From contig PABB01000005.1 of assembly GCA_002702655.1 (NCBI GenBank), positions 62,001 through 126,000 of the forward strand: DNA of 64,000 nt, given 5' to 3'. The notes beneath the pieces are model-generated. The model made no database searches, was not told the DNA's origin, and was given only the letters and a program-made list of their open reading frames with translations. The position numbers were made by a program, and so were the translations under genes. Positions 47,484 through 56,376 of the stretch are shown here, one piece after another. This stretch comes from Planctomycetaceae bacterium. GTDB lineage: Bacteria > Planctomycetota > Planctomycetia > Pirellulales > Lacipirellulaceae. Numbering within the stretch: position 1 is the stretch's first letter; each line of letters starts with the position of its first letter.

Positions 47484-47990
47484 CTAGGCCTGCACCGAGA
47501 ATCCGCCTTCGATCGGCGGCAGCTCGACCGGGGCGATGGGCGTCCGCGGCGAGGAGGCGGCTGGCTGGGGCGCGGCGGGCGGCGCCGGGGCGGCGGGGCC
47601 GCCTTTGGCCCGCTCGCAGCCCATCCGCCACGTGTCCCGCTCGTATTCGAGCAACTCCAGCGCCTTCTCAAACTTCGCCTGATCGCGATCCAGATGCACC
47701 ACGGCAAACTCGCGGTACAGAAATGCGTACTGCTCTTCGAGCTGCTCGGCGATGGGATCGGTCGACGCGGTGACGCCGGCGGTGAGCGTCTCGAGGATGT
47801 CCAGCACGCGGCTGAGCAACTGGTACACCTCGACTGACTTGGTTTCGTCGTCCCACACCGCATTGGCTTGGCGCGCAAACCGCACGGCGCCGTCCAGCAG
47901 CATCTGCTGCAAGTCGGCGGGCGAGGCGGTCGTGACGCGGGATTCCAGGTAGTCGCGGGGCGTGCGGGGAGCGCCGTAGGTTGCTGACAT
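47484..47990 (-). CDS. fliS: Flagellar export chaperone FliS
   Basis: The protein is 168 residues. A four-helix FliS core (about 1-125: YLESRVTTASPADLQQMLLDGAVRFA, then LLSRVLDILETLTAG, then LYREFAVVHLDRDQAKFEKALELLEYERDTW) is followed by a Pro/Ala-rich tail of about 40 residues not usual for FliS. FliS binds the C-terminus of flagellin in the cytosol to prevent premature polymerisation. It is the last gene of the flagellar run, 108 bp after fliD. Confidence 0.85.
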   Translation of the reverse strand: MSATYGAPRTPRDYLESRVTTASPADLQQMLLDGAVRFARQANAVWDDETKSVEVYQLLSRVLDILETLTAGVTASTDPIAEQLEEQYAFLYREFAVVHLDRDQAKFEKALELLEYERDTWRMGCERAKGGPAAPAPPAAPQPAASSPRTPIAPVELPPIEGGFSVQA

Positions 47991-48098
47991 GGGCAGGCAG
48001 GTGCGGGTGGGAAGTGTCTAGTCGGTATATCGGCCCGAAGGGCCCGCAGGCGTGAGCGCCGACAACAGGTTTGCACGATCCCAAAGATCGTCTCAACC

Positions 48099-51000
48099 CT
48101 AATTGCTGGCGGCGGTCAGCGGCGGGATGATCTGCAGATTCGCCAGCGCAGTCTGATTCGCTTGCAGCTTCGACACGATGGTTTCCAACTGCGTGAACTG
48201 CAGAAACAGGCGGTTCTGCTGCAGCTCAAGCGACGCGGCGTATCGCTCGATCCGCAGCTCGTTGGCATCGATCGTCGCCTGCAGCGCATCGAACCGGGCG
48301 CCAAACGCCCCGCGATCCGCATCCACCAGGCCGTCAATCACTTCGGTCGCTTTGGCCAGGAAACCGCGCTGTTCGTTGTTGAAGAACTCGCGGATGGCCT
48401 CCGGGTCTGCAGCAAAGGCTTCCTTGAGCTTTGTCTTGTTCAGCGAGAGCTTGCCTTCGTCGTCGACGCTGACGCCCAATTGCTCCAGCGACTGCAGGTC
48501 GCCCAGGCCGAAGTAGCGATCGGTGAGCGTGCGTGACAGCCGCTGGTCGGTGATCAGTGCTTCGCGCGTGCCGAAGAGCAATCCCGTCGTCTGCGCCGTC
48601 TCGTCAAAGTCGGTCAACTGATCCAGGTCGGACCGCAACGCGTTGTAGGCGTCGACGACCCCCTGCACGGCGTCGGTCAGCGCCTTGTCGGACGTGGCTA
48701 CCGTGACGGAGACGGGCTTCTCGCTGGCGCCCGCCACGGTCAGGTTCAAACCGCCGATCGAGTTTTCAAACGTGTTGTCCGGCGAACTGACCAGCACGCC
48801 CGCGCCTGGCACGCCGCCGTCGCCGTACAGCAGCAGCGCGTCCTGGGCCTTGGCGATTTCGGTGAACTGGAAATCGGCCCCCACGGCGTCGATCAGCAGT
48901 TCGTTGGCGTCGCCCGCGTCGTCGACGGTCAGGCTCAATCGGTAGCCGATGCCGTCGAAAATGGTCGTCGCGGTGATCCCCGCGTCCAGGTTGTTTAGCC
49001 GATCCGCCAGCGCTTGCAGGCCCGTGCCGGTGTTCGAAACCGAAGCGAACAGTCCGCTGCCGTTGACGAACTGATTGCCGTCGCTGTCGGTCTGGACGGT
49101 CCCGGTCAGCTTCAGGCTCTTGGCGGTCGTGCCGTTGGCGTCTTCCACCAGCAAGTCCGACGACCCTCCGCCGGTGTCCTCCAGGTAGATGCCGGTTCCG
49201 TTGTCGTTCAACCGGGCGCGGACGGAGAATCCGCTGGGGTTTTGTGCGTCCTTGGCCTCGGCCCGCTCGTTGATCGCGTCGATCACGTCGCCAATCGTGC
49301 TGACGCCGGAGTAGGCGCCGTTGAAGTCGATGGCGATCGTCACGCCGTTGGAGTCCGTGATTCTGACGTCGCCCAGCGAGATCCCGGCGCCGCCATTCAG
49401 CGAGCTGAGCAGCACCGAGTCTTCGCTCTGGCTGAGATCGGACAGGTCGACGGTGCTGGTCACCGTGCCGTTAATCACCTTGGTGGCGACGCTGTCGATG
49501 TCCTGCGTCGTGGCGACGCCGGTCAGATTGAGCGTTTCGGCCACGTCGCCCTGCCTGTCGACGACTTTCAACGAGCCTGTCCCGCCAACGGTGTCAACGA
49601 TCAGGATGCCGTCGCCCGTGTCGTTGATCCGCGCTTCGACGCCGATCGACAGTTCGTTGATCGCGTCGATCACGTCGCCGATGGTTTTCGCTTCGGCGCC
49701 TTCGGTGTTCAAATCGGCGGTGGCGGAGCGGCCTTCCGTGTCGGTCAGGCGGATGTCGCCCAGCTTGACGCCCTGGCCGTTGTTCAGCGACGAGAGGCGC
49801 GTTGCGCGGCTGAGGGTTTGCTTGCCCAGCGAGCCGCTGTCAGTGGAGTCCACCGCGTCGTCGACGGCGATCCCCAGCGCGTCGGCCGAGTTGTTGGCGT
49901 CGCCGTTGGCGATGGTCAGGTTGCCGCTGCCGCCGGACGTGTCGGTGATGACAATACCGTTGCGGGCGTCGTTGTAGCTGGCCTGCACGTCGGCGGTGGA
50001 GGCGTTGATCAGGTCGAGCAAGTCGTCGAGCGTCTCGGCGGACGACAGGTCAATCGAGTCGGCGCCGCCGTTGCGGTCGGTCACGTCGATCACGCCGAGC
50101 GTGCCCAATCCGGCGCCGCCGCCCAATCGCGACAGCAGCGTGCCGCCCAGGCCGGATACGAGCCGGCCGCCCGTGATCGTGGCGCCGGCGGTCGAGCCGG
50201 CAATGCCCAACTCGGTCGCCGCGGAACCGGTCACGGCGTTGGCCACTTCAAAGTCGCCGCTGCCGCCGGTCAGGTCGGTCAGTTCCAACCGATTGCCGTC
50301 GCCGCTGATCGCTGCCGACAGCCTGGTGGGATCAGCCGCGTTGATCGCCTCCAGCACGTCGGACAGCGTGGAGGCGTCGCCCAGGTCGATAGCCACCTCC
50401 GTGCCGTCGGAGAACGTCACGTCGATGTCATCGACGCCGGCGCCGGTCAGTTCGACCCCGTTGCCATCGTTCAGGCGGCTCAGTCGAAGCCCCGCGAACA
50501 ACTCGTACACGTCGCCGCCGGTCGCCTCGTTAGCGGCGGCGTTGATGCCCGCGAGCCCCAGGTCCGCGGCGGGCGTGCCGCCGCTCACCTCAGCAACGAT
50601 CAAATTGCCGCTGCCGCCGCTGCCATCGACGAGTCGAATCGCGTCGCCGTCGATCACGGCGGTCACGGCGATGTCGCCGTTCTCGTTGATCGCCTCCAGC
50701 ACGTCGTCGACGGTGCGGGCGTAGGTCAGGTCGATGGTGGCCGCTTCGCCGCTGCGGTCGGTGATCTTGATCTTGCCGCGTTGGACGCCGTCGCCGCCAT
50801 TGAGATCATCAAGACTGACGCCGCGGTCCACGAAGCCGCCAATCCGCAGGCTCAGCGAGCCGCTGCCGAAGGCGCCATCGAGGTCTTCGAACCGTTGGCT
50901 GATCAGTTGTTGCGACGACGCGGTGCGCACCGGGCGGACTTGCAGGGCGCCAACCGGCGGAGTCGTGCCGGTGGGGATCGCGGCCGTTAACGCCGCCGTA

Positions 51001-51239
51001 TTGTTGCTCGTGGCCGTGCGCGACTGGAACAGTGACGTCGACTTCAGCTTGTTCAATGCAAACTGAAATCCCAAGACGCGCGTGCTCAGCGCGTTGACGG
51101 CCGACTGTTCCTCCTTGAGCGCTTTGGTGCGCGACACCAACAGATCCCGCGGCCGCGCCGCGATCTGCATGAGTTGGTTCACGGTATCCTCGATCGGGAT
51201 CCCGGTCACCAGGCCGACGCTTGATGTGATGCCAGACAT
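48099..51239 (-). CDS. fliD: Giant flagellar filament cap protein FliD with FlgIN-type repeats
   Basis: The protein is 1046 residues, against about 450-550 typically. The N-terminus is FliD-like (MSGITSSVGLVTGIPIEDTVNQLM, residues 1-24), and so is the C-terminal coiled region that carries the final LQANQTALANL. The middle (about 110-700) is built of roughly five repeats of about 100-110 residues. They have the pattern L-S-x-L-N-x-G-x-G-V-x-x-G-D-I-R-I-T-D, then D-V-x-D-A-I-N, then D-T-x-G-G-S-G, the flagellin-hook IN motif. FliD caps the filament and helps flagellin fold. The repeats could form surface-exposed domains, for instance for adhesion; that is inference. Confidence 0.88.
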   Translation of the reverse strand: MSGITSSVGLVTGIPIEDTVNQLMQIAARPRDLLVSRTKALKEEQSAVNALSTRVLGFQFALNKLKSTSLFQSRTATSNNTAALTAAIPTGTTPPVGALQVRPVRTASSQQLISQRFEDLDGAFGSGSLSLRIGGFVDRGVSLDDLNGGDGVQRGKIKITDRSGEAATIDLTYARTVDDVLEAINENGDIAVTAVIDGDAIRLVDGSGGSGNLIVAEVSGGTPAADLGLAGINAAANEATGGDVYELFAGLRLSRLNDGNGVELTGAGVDDIDVTFSDGTEVAIDLGDASTLSDVLEAINAADPTRLSAAISGDGNRLELTDLTGGSGDFEVANAVTGSAATELGIAGSTAGATITGGRLVSGLGGTLLSRLGGGAGLGTLGVIDVTDRNGGADSIDLSSAETLDDLLDLINASTADVQASYNDARNGIVITDTSGGSGNLTIANGDANNSADALGIAVDDAVDSTDSGSLGKQTLSRATRLSSLNNGQGVKLGDIRLTDTEGRSATADLNTEGAEAKTIGDVIDAINELSIGVEARINDTGDGILIVDTVGGTGSLKVVDRQGDVAETLNLTGVATTQDIDSVATKVINGTVTSTVDLSDLSQSEDSVLLSSLNGGAGISLGDVRITDSNGVTIAIDFNGAYSGVSTIGDVIDAINERAEAKDAQNPSGFSVRARLNDNGTGIYLEDTGGGSSDLLVEDANGTTAKSLKLTGTVQTDSDGNQFVNGSGLFASVSNTGTGLQALADRLNNLDAGITATTIFDGIGYRLSLTVDDAGDANELLIDAVGADFQFTEIAKAQDALLLYGDGGVPGAGVLVSSPDNTFENSIGGLNLTVAGASEKPVSVTVATSDKALTDAVQGVVDAYNALRSDLDQLTDFDETAQTTGLLFGTREALITDQRLSRTLTDRYFGLGDLQSLEQLGVSVDDEGKLSLNKTKLKEAFAADPEAIREFFNNEQRGFLAKATEVIDGLVDADRGAFGARFDALQATIDANELRIERYAASLELQQNRLFLQFTQLETIVSKLQANQTALANLQIIPPLTAASN

Positions 51240-51503
51240 ACTGTCGCCAAGGAGACTGTGTCGTGCGCAAACGTCCGCGATGCGCGCACCGCGGGCTCAT
51301 GCAAATGTAGGTCGCAGTCGGGGGCGGCCGGCCGGCCGGTTTGCGGCTTTCACGTTGTCGCCCGCGCTGGCGGTTGGCCCTGCTGAGAAGCCCGCGTATC
51401 GGCAGTTATCGGCAAAGTTTGCCCGATCGGTTGAGTCTCGCTGGGCGGGTGCTGGCGCCGCGGCTTGAACGGTTGGCGCGAGTCAGCGAACCGGCGGCGC
51501 ACG

Positions 51504-51539
51504 AAAAAAGCCGGCTCGCCCCCGAAGGAGCGAGCCGGC
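51504..51539 (-). terminator. Rho-independent terminator of fliC
   Basis: Stem gccggctcgc (51510-51519) with gcgagccggc (51530-51539) and a ten-base loop. On the minus-strand transcript it is followed by six U residues (A run at 51504-51509). It lies about 30 bases after the fliC stop. Confidence 0.92.
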
Positions 51540-51570
51540 CGTCGTTGGCGTCATGCTATCGCCCGCGGCG

Positions 51571-54507
51571 TTATCGCAGCAGCGACAACACGTTTTGCGG
51601 GTTCTGGTTCGCGATCTGCAACACCGTGGTACCCGACTGCACCAGGATCTGAGCCCGGGTCAACGCGGCCGATTCGGCGGCGAAGTCCGCGTCGCGGATC
51701 GTGCTCTCGGCCTCGGTCAGGTTGGTCAGGGTGTCGTTCAACGCGTTCTTGTTGGTCTCGAGCGTCGTCCGCTGGAATGCGCCCAGTCGACCGCGAAGCG
51801 AAGTGACCTGGTCAATCGCGTCTTCGACGATCTGGGCCGCCGTGGTGGTGTCGGTCGACAGGTCGGCCGAACCGCCGGTGCCCAGCTGGTACAGCTTGCC
51901 GTTGACGCCGCCCAGGGCCGCGGTGTTCACGCTGGTGATGCCCAGACGTGCCTGCTGGTTCGACACGACGTCGGGACCCAGCTGGAACAGGGCGCCGCCG
52001 CCGGTGATGTCGAAGCCGATGGCGCCCTCGAAGCCGGCCGCCACCGTGGCGGTCAGGTCGAGCGTGGCGGTGTTGATTGACAGCTCGTTGCCGCTGCCGG
52101 TCGCGGTGATACCGTTGACCGAGGCGACCACGTCGGTGCCGTTGACGCGGGTGCCTTGACCCAGCTCGGTGGTGAAGGCGCCGGTGGACGACTCCTCGAT
52201 GATGTCGATGTCGACCAATGCGGCACTGCCGTAGGCGGTCGACGAGAACACGATGCCGGTGTCGTCATCGTTGGCAGCCGCCGAGACGCCGGTGGCGTCG
52301 CTCACGGCGTTGATGCCGTCGATCAGCAGTTCCAGCGACGTGCCGACCCCGAAGCTCAGCACTTCCGAGCCCGTGGCGCCAGCCAACTCGAACACCAAGT
52401 CCGAGTCGATGCCGGTCGTTGCGGAGCCGGCGCCGGCGCCGACCACGGCCAGCGTGGTGGGCGGGGTGTCGACGGTGGCGTCGTACGTCGTCGATGCCGA
52501 CGTGCCCGTACCGAGCGTCGCGGTTCCGACTTCCGCAATCGACTCGATCGCAGCGCGGATCGCGTCGACCGTCACCGTGGTCGAGTTGTCGATGGCGATG
52601 TTGTAGCCCCCAGCGAACGTGCCGGTGACGTTGGTGCCGGCGCCGGACAGGTTCTGCTCGGTGAACGACAGGTTGAAGTTGCCGACAACCCCCACAGCCG
52701 TGGTGATGTCGATCGTCTGCGTGCTGAACGCCTGGTCTTCGCCGCCCGTCAGCGTGATCGCCGCGGGTGCCGCGTCGGGGTTGACGCCGCCGACGTCGAT
52801 CGCATTGAACGTCGAGGTGCCCGCGGTCGTGATCGTGGCCGTCTGCACTTCGGAGATCGATTCGATCGCGGCGCGGATGTCGCCGATGGCGACGCCGCCG
52901 GCCGAATCGGTGTTGATCTGCACCGTGTAGCCGGTGGTCGCGTTGCCGAAGACCGAAGTCGTCGGGTTCGAGGCGCCCAGGGCGGCCTCGGAGAACGACA
53001 GGTTGAAGTTGCCATCGGCGCCAGCGGCCAGGGTGCCGGTGATGTCGATCGTTTCGGTGGTGGTCACCGCATCGGCGCCGTCTACGGTCACGGTCAGGGC
53101 GTTCGACGCGTTCGTGTCCACCGTGGCGCCCGTCGTGCCCGCGACCAGCGAACCGCTGGAGAGCGCGGCCACGGTGAAGTCGCCGGTGCCGGTGATCAGG
53201 TCCGCAATGTCCTGGAACGTCCGATTGCTGGTGTCCGCGCTGTTGATGTTGATCGTCAGCGTGTTGGTGCCGTTGTCGAACGTGGCGGAATCGGCGGCCG
53301 CGTTGCTGGTGAACGTGATCGTCGGGTTGCCCGTGCCGGACGACAAGAAGTCGCCGTCGGCGTTGCCGTCTTCGACCGCGCTGAAGGTCAGCGTCTCGGT
53401 GCCGCCGCCGGCCAGGGCCGACGTGGGGGCCGCGATGTTGGTGTTGGACGCAATCGCACCGGTGCCCGGGCCCGCCGTCGATACGGCGAAGTCCGTGGAC
53501 GCAATGGTGTCGGTGCTGCCAGCGTAGTCGATCGTACCGACGTTGGCGGTGGTACCGCCAGTCAGGGCGGCAACGACGTCGTCCACCGTGATCGAGTCGG
53601 CGTCGAAGTCGATGGTCAGCACGCCGGAGTTCAAGTCCACGGCCACGCCGGTGCCGCCGCCGGACGCGTCGGCGTCGACGTTGATCTGGATCGACGTGAT
53701 CGCGGCATTGCCCGCGGCGGCGTCATAGTTGCCGCCGGCCACGGCGGCGAACGTGACCACTTCACTGGCGATGGTGAACGTACCGCTCGCCTGCGAGGTG
53801 AGGTCCAGCGTCGCGCTGCCCTGCTGGGTGTCCGTGGTGATGATGTCGAAGTCGACCGAGCCGGAGGACTGAGCGGCGGCGGTGGTTTCGACGTCGAATT
53901 CCAAGGCCGTGGTCACCGTCGGGGTGACGTCCGGCAGGTTGTCCACGCTCACGGTCGCCTGGGTCGCGGCGGCGGTCACGTTGACTTCCACGCCGACCTG
54001 ACCGGTGGCGCCCAGGTTGGCCTGGTCGATCTGCAGATCCGTCAGCTGGCTAAAGTTGCCGCCAGCGGAGGTGATGAAGTCGAGGCTGCCGTCCAGCAAC
54101 CGGCGACCCTGGAAGGTCGTCGTCTGGGCGATACGGTTGAGCGCTTCCAACGACGAGTCGACCTGCAGCTGATTCGCAGAGATTTGCTCGTCGGACAGGG
54201 CGCCGGCGTTCGCCGATTCGGTCACCAGACCGCGAATATCGTTCAGCAGGCTCGACACCTGGCCCAACGCGCTGTCGGCCGTGGCGATGACCTGGTTGGC
54301 GCGATCGGTGTTGCTGATCGCTTTGCCAATGGCGGTGATGTCGCTGCGGAGATTCTCGCTGGCGATCAAACCGGCCGGGTCGTCTTTACCCGTGTTGATC
54401 CGCAAACCGGTGCTGAGCCGGGTCAGCGCTTGCTCCAAAGCTGCGTTGGACCGACCCAGCGTATTGCGGGCGACCAGCGAGCTGACGTTTGTATTGATCC
54501 GAGTCAT
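51571..54507 (-). CDS. fliC: Giant flagellin (filament protein)
   Basis: The protein is 978 residues. The D0/D1 ends are classical: MTRINTNVSSLVARNTLGRS with NALEQALTRLSTGLRINTGKDDPAG at the start (first 140 residues), and LGAFQRTTLETNKNALNDTL, then AQILVQSGTTVLQIANQNPQ and VLSLLR at the end. The central 650 or so residues are Thr-, Ala-, Gly- and Asp-rich and contain tandem segments of about 90-100 residues sharing the motif TIDIT, GNFNLSF, then I-R-A-A-I-E-S-I. Usual flagellins are 270-500 residues. The start is preceded by AGGGG eleven bases upstream. A strong terminator follows, so fliC can be expressed apart from fliD. Confidence 0.93.
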   Translation of the reverse strand: MTRINTNVSSLVARNTLGRSNAALEQALTRLSTGLRINTGKDDPAGLIASENLRSDITAIGKAISNTDRANQVIATADSALGQVSSLLNDIRGLVTESANAGALSDEQISANQLQVDSSLEALNRIAQTTTFQGRRLLDGSLDFITSAGGNFSQLTDLQIDQANLGATGQVGVEVNVTAAATQATVSVDNLPDVTPTVTTALEFDVETTAAAQSSGSVDFDIITTDTQQGSATLDLTSQASGTFTIASEVVTFAAVAGGNYDAAAGNAAITSIQINVDADASGGGTGVAVDLNSGVLTIDFDADSITVDDVVAALTGGTTANVGTIDYAGSTDTIASTDFAVSTAGPGTGAIASNTNIAAPTSALAGGGTETLTFSAVEDGNADGDFLSSGTGNPTITFTSNAAADSATFDNGTNTLTININSADTSNRTFQDIADLITGTGDFTVAALSSGSLVAGTTGATVDTNASNALTVTVDGADAVTTTETIDITGTLAAGADGNFNLSFSEAALGASNPTTSVFGNATTGYTVQINTDSAGGVAIGDIRAAIESISEVQTATITTAGTSTFNAIDVGGVNPDAAPAAITLTGGEDQAFSTQTIDITTAVGVVGNFNLSFTEQNLSGAGTNVTGTFAGGYNIAIDNSTTVTVDAIRAAIESIAEVGTATLGTGTSASTTYDATVDTPPTTLAVVGAGAGSATTGIDSDLVFELAGATGSEVLSFGVGTSLELLIDGINAVSDATGVSAAANDDDTGIVFSSTAYGSAALVDIDIIEESSTGAFTTELGQGTRVNGTDVVASVNGITATGSGNELSINTATLDLTATVAAGFEGAIGFDITGGGALFQLGPDVVSNQQARLGITSVNTAALGGVNGKLYQLGTGGSADLSTDTTTAAQIVEDAIDQVTSLRGRLGAFQRTTLETNKNALNDTLTNLTEAESTIRDADFAAESAALTRAQILVQSGTTVLQIANQNPQNVLSLLR

Positions 54508-55301
54508 TTCAAAACACCCCTGATCTTAAGGAAAGCCAGTTTCCAACTGAGACCGGGACTTCTGGGGAGTCGACGACTCCGGCCTGTCTGTTGGGTAAGG
54601 GTACGGCGCCGAGGTCACCCGCCTCGCGAGTTGTCACACCGTTGTTAAAACATGGTTGACGGCCCTCGGCATCCTCGCCCTACCGCAAGGTTCGCCTCGT
54701 CTCGTCACCGCAAGGGTAGGTTGCGAAAACCGCGCACAAGGCGCGATCTGACGAATCCGGGCAGATTCTTGCGGCGGTCGCCACACAATGCACCACGCCT
54801 TGGGGAGGCGTGCTGGCACTGCTAGGCGGACCGTCTACGGGCAGATATCGTCTTGGTAAAATGGGGGCATGAGGGGAGAAGCGACCGTTTTTGCAGGAAT
54901 CCGCCCGGCGGCCTCCTGAGAAAACCCCCAGCCGGAACAACCGGTACGAACGCCGTCGATAGGCTGCGGGTGGCCGCCAGAATGGGGGCCGCAGAGTTTG
55001 CCCGCCTCGCCCCGCCGTAGTCCGCCCGTGGCGCCTCGGCCGCCGCTGCGCCGGGCGCTTGCAGCGATCAAACCGATCGCGTCAGCTGCGCGACGAGCAC
55101 CGCCTGGATGCAATACGTCGTCCGCGTCAGGCCGTAGCGCGTCGGCATTTGCGGCAGGCGGCCGGGACTGGGACGGGGCCGTCCCCTAGCAGTGCAGAAC
55201 AATGCGGCGCAGTCCAGCGAGCGAGATCGCCGCAGAGGCTGCTGCCGTAGATATATAAGGACGCGCAGCGGCGCCGGAGCTGCCGTCTGGCTCACCCGCG
55301 C
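54508..55301. other. 790-bp region between csrA and fliC, likely fliC promoter and leader
   Basis: No gene can be supported. It holds a six-base stem hairpin ggagtc-gac-gactcc (54566-54580), about 60 bases before the fliC ATG. It also has a stem cacgcct/aggcgtg (54794-54812) and a direct duplication of accgcaagg (54692-54724). An isolated tatata (55253-55258) is the only AT-rich box. No convincing sigma-28 or sigma-54 promoter was found by eye. Confidence 0.5.
54566..54580 (-). promoter_or_regulatory. Hairpin in the fliC leader, possible CsrA site
   Basis: On the minus-strand transcript the palindrome gives GGAGUC paired with GACUCC. A GGA in a short hairpin together with a second G-rich site at the Shine-Dalgarno sequence (AGGGG) is the usual CsrA target layout. 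This is suggestive only; it fits the adjacent csrA and fliW. Confidence 0.35.
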
Positions 55302-55541
55302 TCAGTGTTGGCCGTTGGCCCCGGGCGAGCCGCCGATTTGCCGAGCGTCTTCGGGACGCAGTTTGGCCGCCTGCTGATTCTCGCGGCGGATCGCCTCGTA
55401 CACCTCGCGGCGGTGCACGGAGATTTCGATCGGCGCCTCGATTCCCAGCTTCACCTTGTCGCCGCGCACGTCGACCACCGTCACGACCACGTTGTCGCCA
55501 ATGATGATGCTTTCGTCGCGTTGTCGGGAGAGAACCAACAT
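55302..55541 (-). CDS. csrA: Carbon storage regulator CsrA (translational regulator)
   Basis: The protein is 79 residues. MLVLSRQRDESIIIGDNVVV, then KVKLGIEAPIEISVHRREVYEAI is the complete CsrA fold with the RNA-binding HRREV motif. A polar Gly/Asn-rich tail follows. In bacteria with FliW, CsrA represses flagellin translation and is itself bound by FliW. It starts 94 bp after fliW and lies upstream of fliC, all on one strand. Confidence 0.95.
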   Translation of the reverse strand: MLVLSRQRDESIIIGDNVVVTVVDVRGDKVKLGIEAPIEISVHRREVYEAIRRENQQAAKLRPEDARQIGGSPGANGQH

Positions 55542-55635
55542 GGCGGGGGCTCCAATTCATGCGGCAAGGGGCGGCCGCGGCTGTCTGCGTGATCGTGTTG
55601 GGGGGGTAGGGCGGGTCGCGAGGGGGCAGCGAAAC

Positions 55636-56073
55636 TCAGGCCGAACGACGCAGCGGCTCGGCCGCGGGCAGCATGTGTTGCACGGGCAGCGGATCCTTGC
55701 TGATCACCTGTCGGCCGCGGCGCGACTCGACGTTGATCACCAGCGGCGCTCGCAGGTTCAACGACAATCCGTCCGGCTGCCGGCTGACAATCACGGCGAC
55801 CTGGGCGTCGTGCAAGTGATCCAGCCGGAGCGACTCGATCTCCTTGCGCGAAACGCGCAACTGGAACTCCGGCACAAAGCGCCGCGGGGCGACAATGCCC
55901 ACGGCCACGTCGGCCGAGTCGACGCACTGCATCCAACCCAGCAGCGGGTTCTTGGCGTCCGCCAACAACAGCCAGCGACGGCAGTCGCGCAGGCCGATGA
56001 GTCCTTGCTCGAACGTAATCAGATCGCCGGGCACAGCCCGCAGGCTGCCGAAGCGCGTGGTCAAGACGTCCAT
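55636..56073 (-). CDS. fliW: Flagellar assembly factor FliW
   Basis: The protein is 145 residues. Family motifs are present: RFGSLRAVPGDLITFEQGLIGL, FVPEFQLRVSRKEIESLRL, and VIVSRQPDGLSLNLRAPLVINVESRRGRQVI. FliW binds CsrA or flagellin in a partner switch that couples flagellin secretion to its translation. The order fliW-csrA-fliC supports that circuit here. The start at 56073 gives the usual family length. Confidence 0.93.
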   Translation of the reverse strand: MDVLTTRFGSLRAVPGDLITFEQGLIGLRDCRRWLLLADAKNPLLGWMQCVDSADVAVGIVAPRRFVPEFQLRVSRKEIESLRLDHLHDAQVAVIVSRQPDGLSLNLRAPLVINVESRRGRQVISKDPLPVQHMLPAAEPLRRSA

Positions 56074-56298
56074 ATCGCCACCTTGGTACTTCCGTGTTAT
56101 GGCGGCTGAAGTGTCAGCGCGGTACGCCCTCCTCAGCGAACCTTGCGCGCTCGGCGCCGCCTAAGCCATGCTGGCTACGCTGTTACCATCGGCACGGCAG
56201 ACTGGCGAAAATAGAAAATCCACCGTGCGGGGATTGTTCGGATTAGGAAAGAACGCGCCGCAGGGTCGGAACCCCGCGCGGTCGACATGCCCGCTCTT

Positions 56299-56340
56299 AT
56301 CCCCCTCCCCTCGATGGGGAGGGGCTAGGGGAGGGGTGAT
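56299..56340. repeat. ccctcccctcgatggggagggg repeat upstream of fliW
   Basis: A C-rich/G-rich palindrome followed by ctaggggaggggtgatg. It lies in the 300-bp spacer between the GNAT gene and fliW, which otherwise shows nothing. Confidence 0.75.
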
Positions 56341-56376
56341 GTGGCGCTCAATGAATTTTGAACGCCAACCACCGAC

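Noticed and set aside
49014-50990. Open frame opposite fliD
   Set aside because: Low-complexity antisense reading of the FlgIN repeats; no independent start signal or domain.
48099-54507. Possible repeat array of CRISPR type
   Set aside because: The repeated segments are coding, about 300 bases long and divergent; no short identical repeats with unique spacers.
52156-54648. Open frame opposite flagellin
   Set aside because: Antisense shadow of a repetitive, Asp/Thr-rich gene; composition dominated by Arg, Gly and Val.
55253-55258. tatata box as a promoter
   Set aside because: No matching -35 at proper spacing on either strand, and no evident transcript start; too weak to call.
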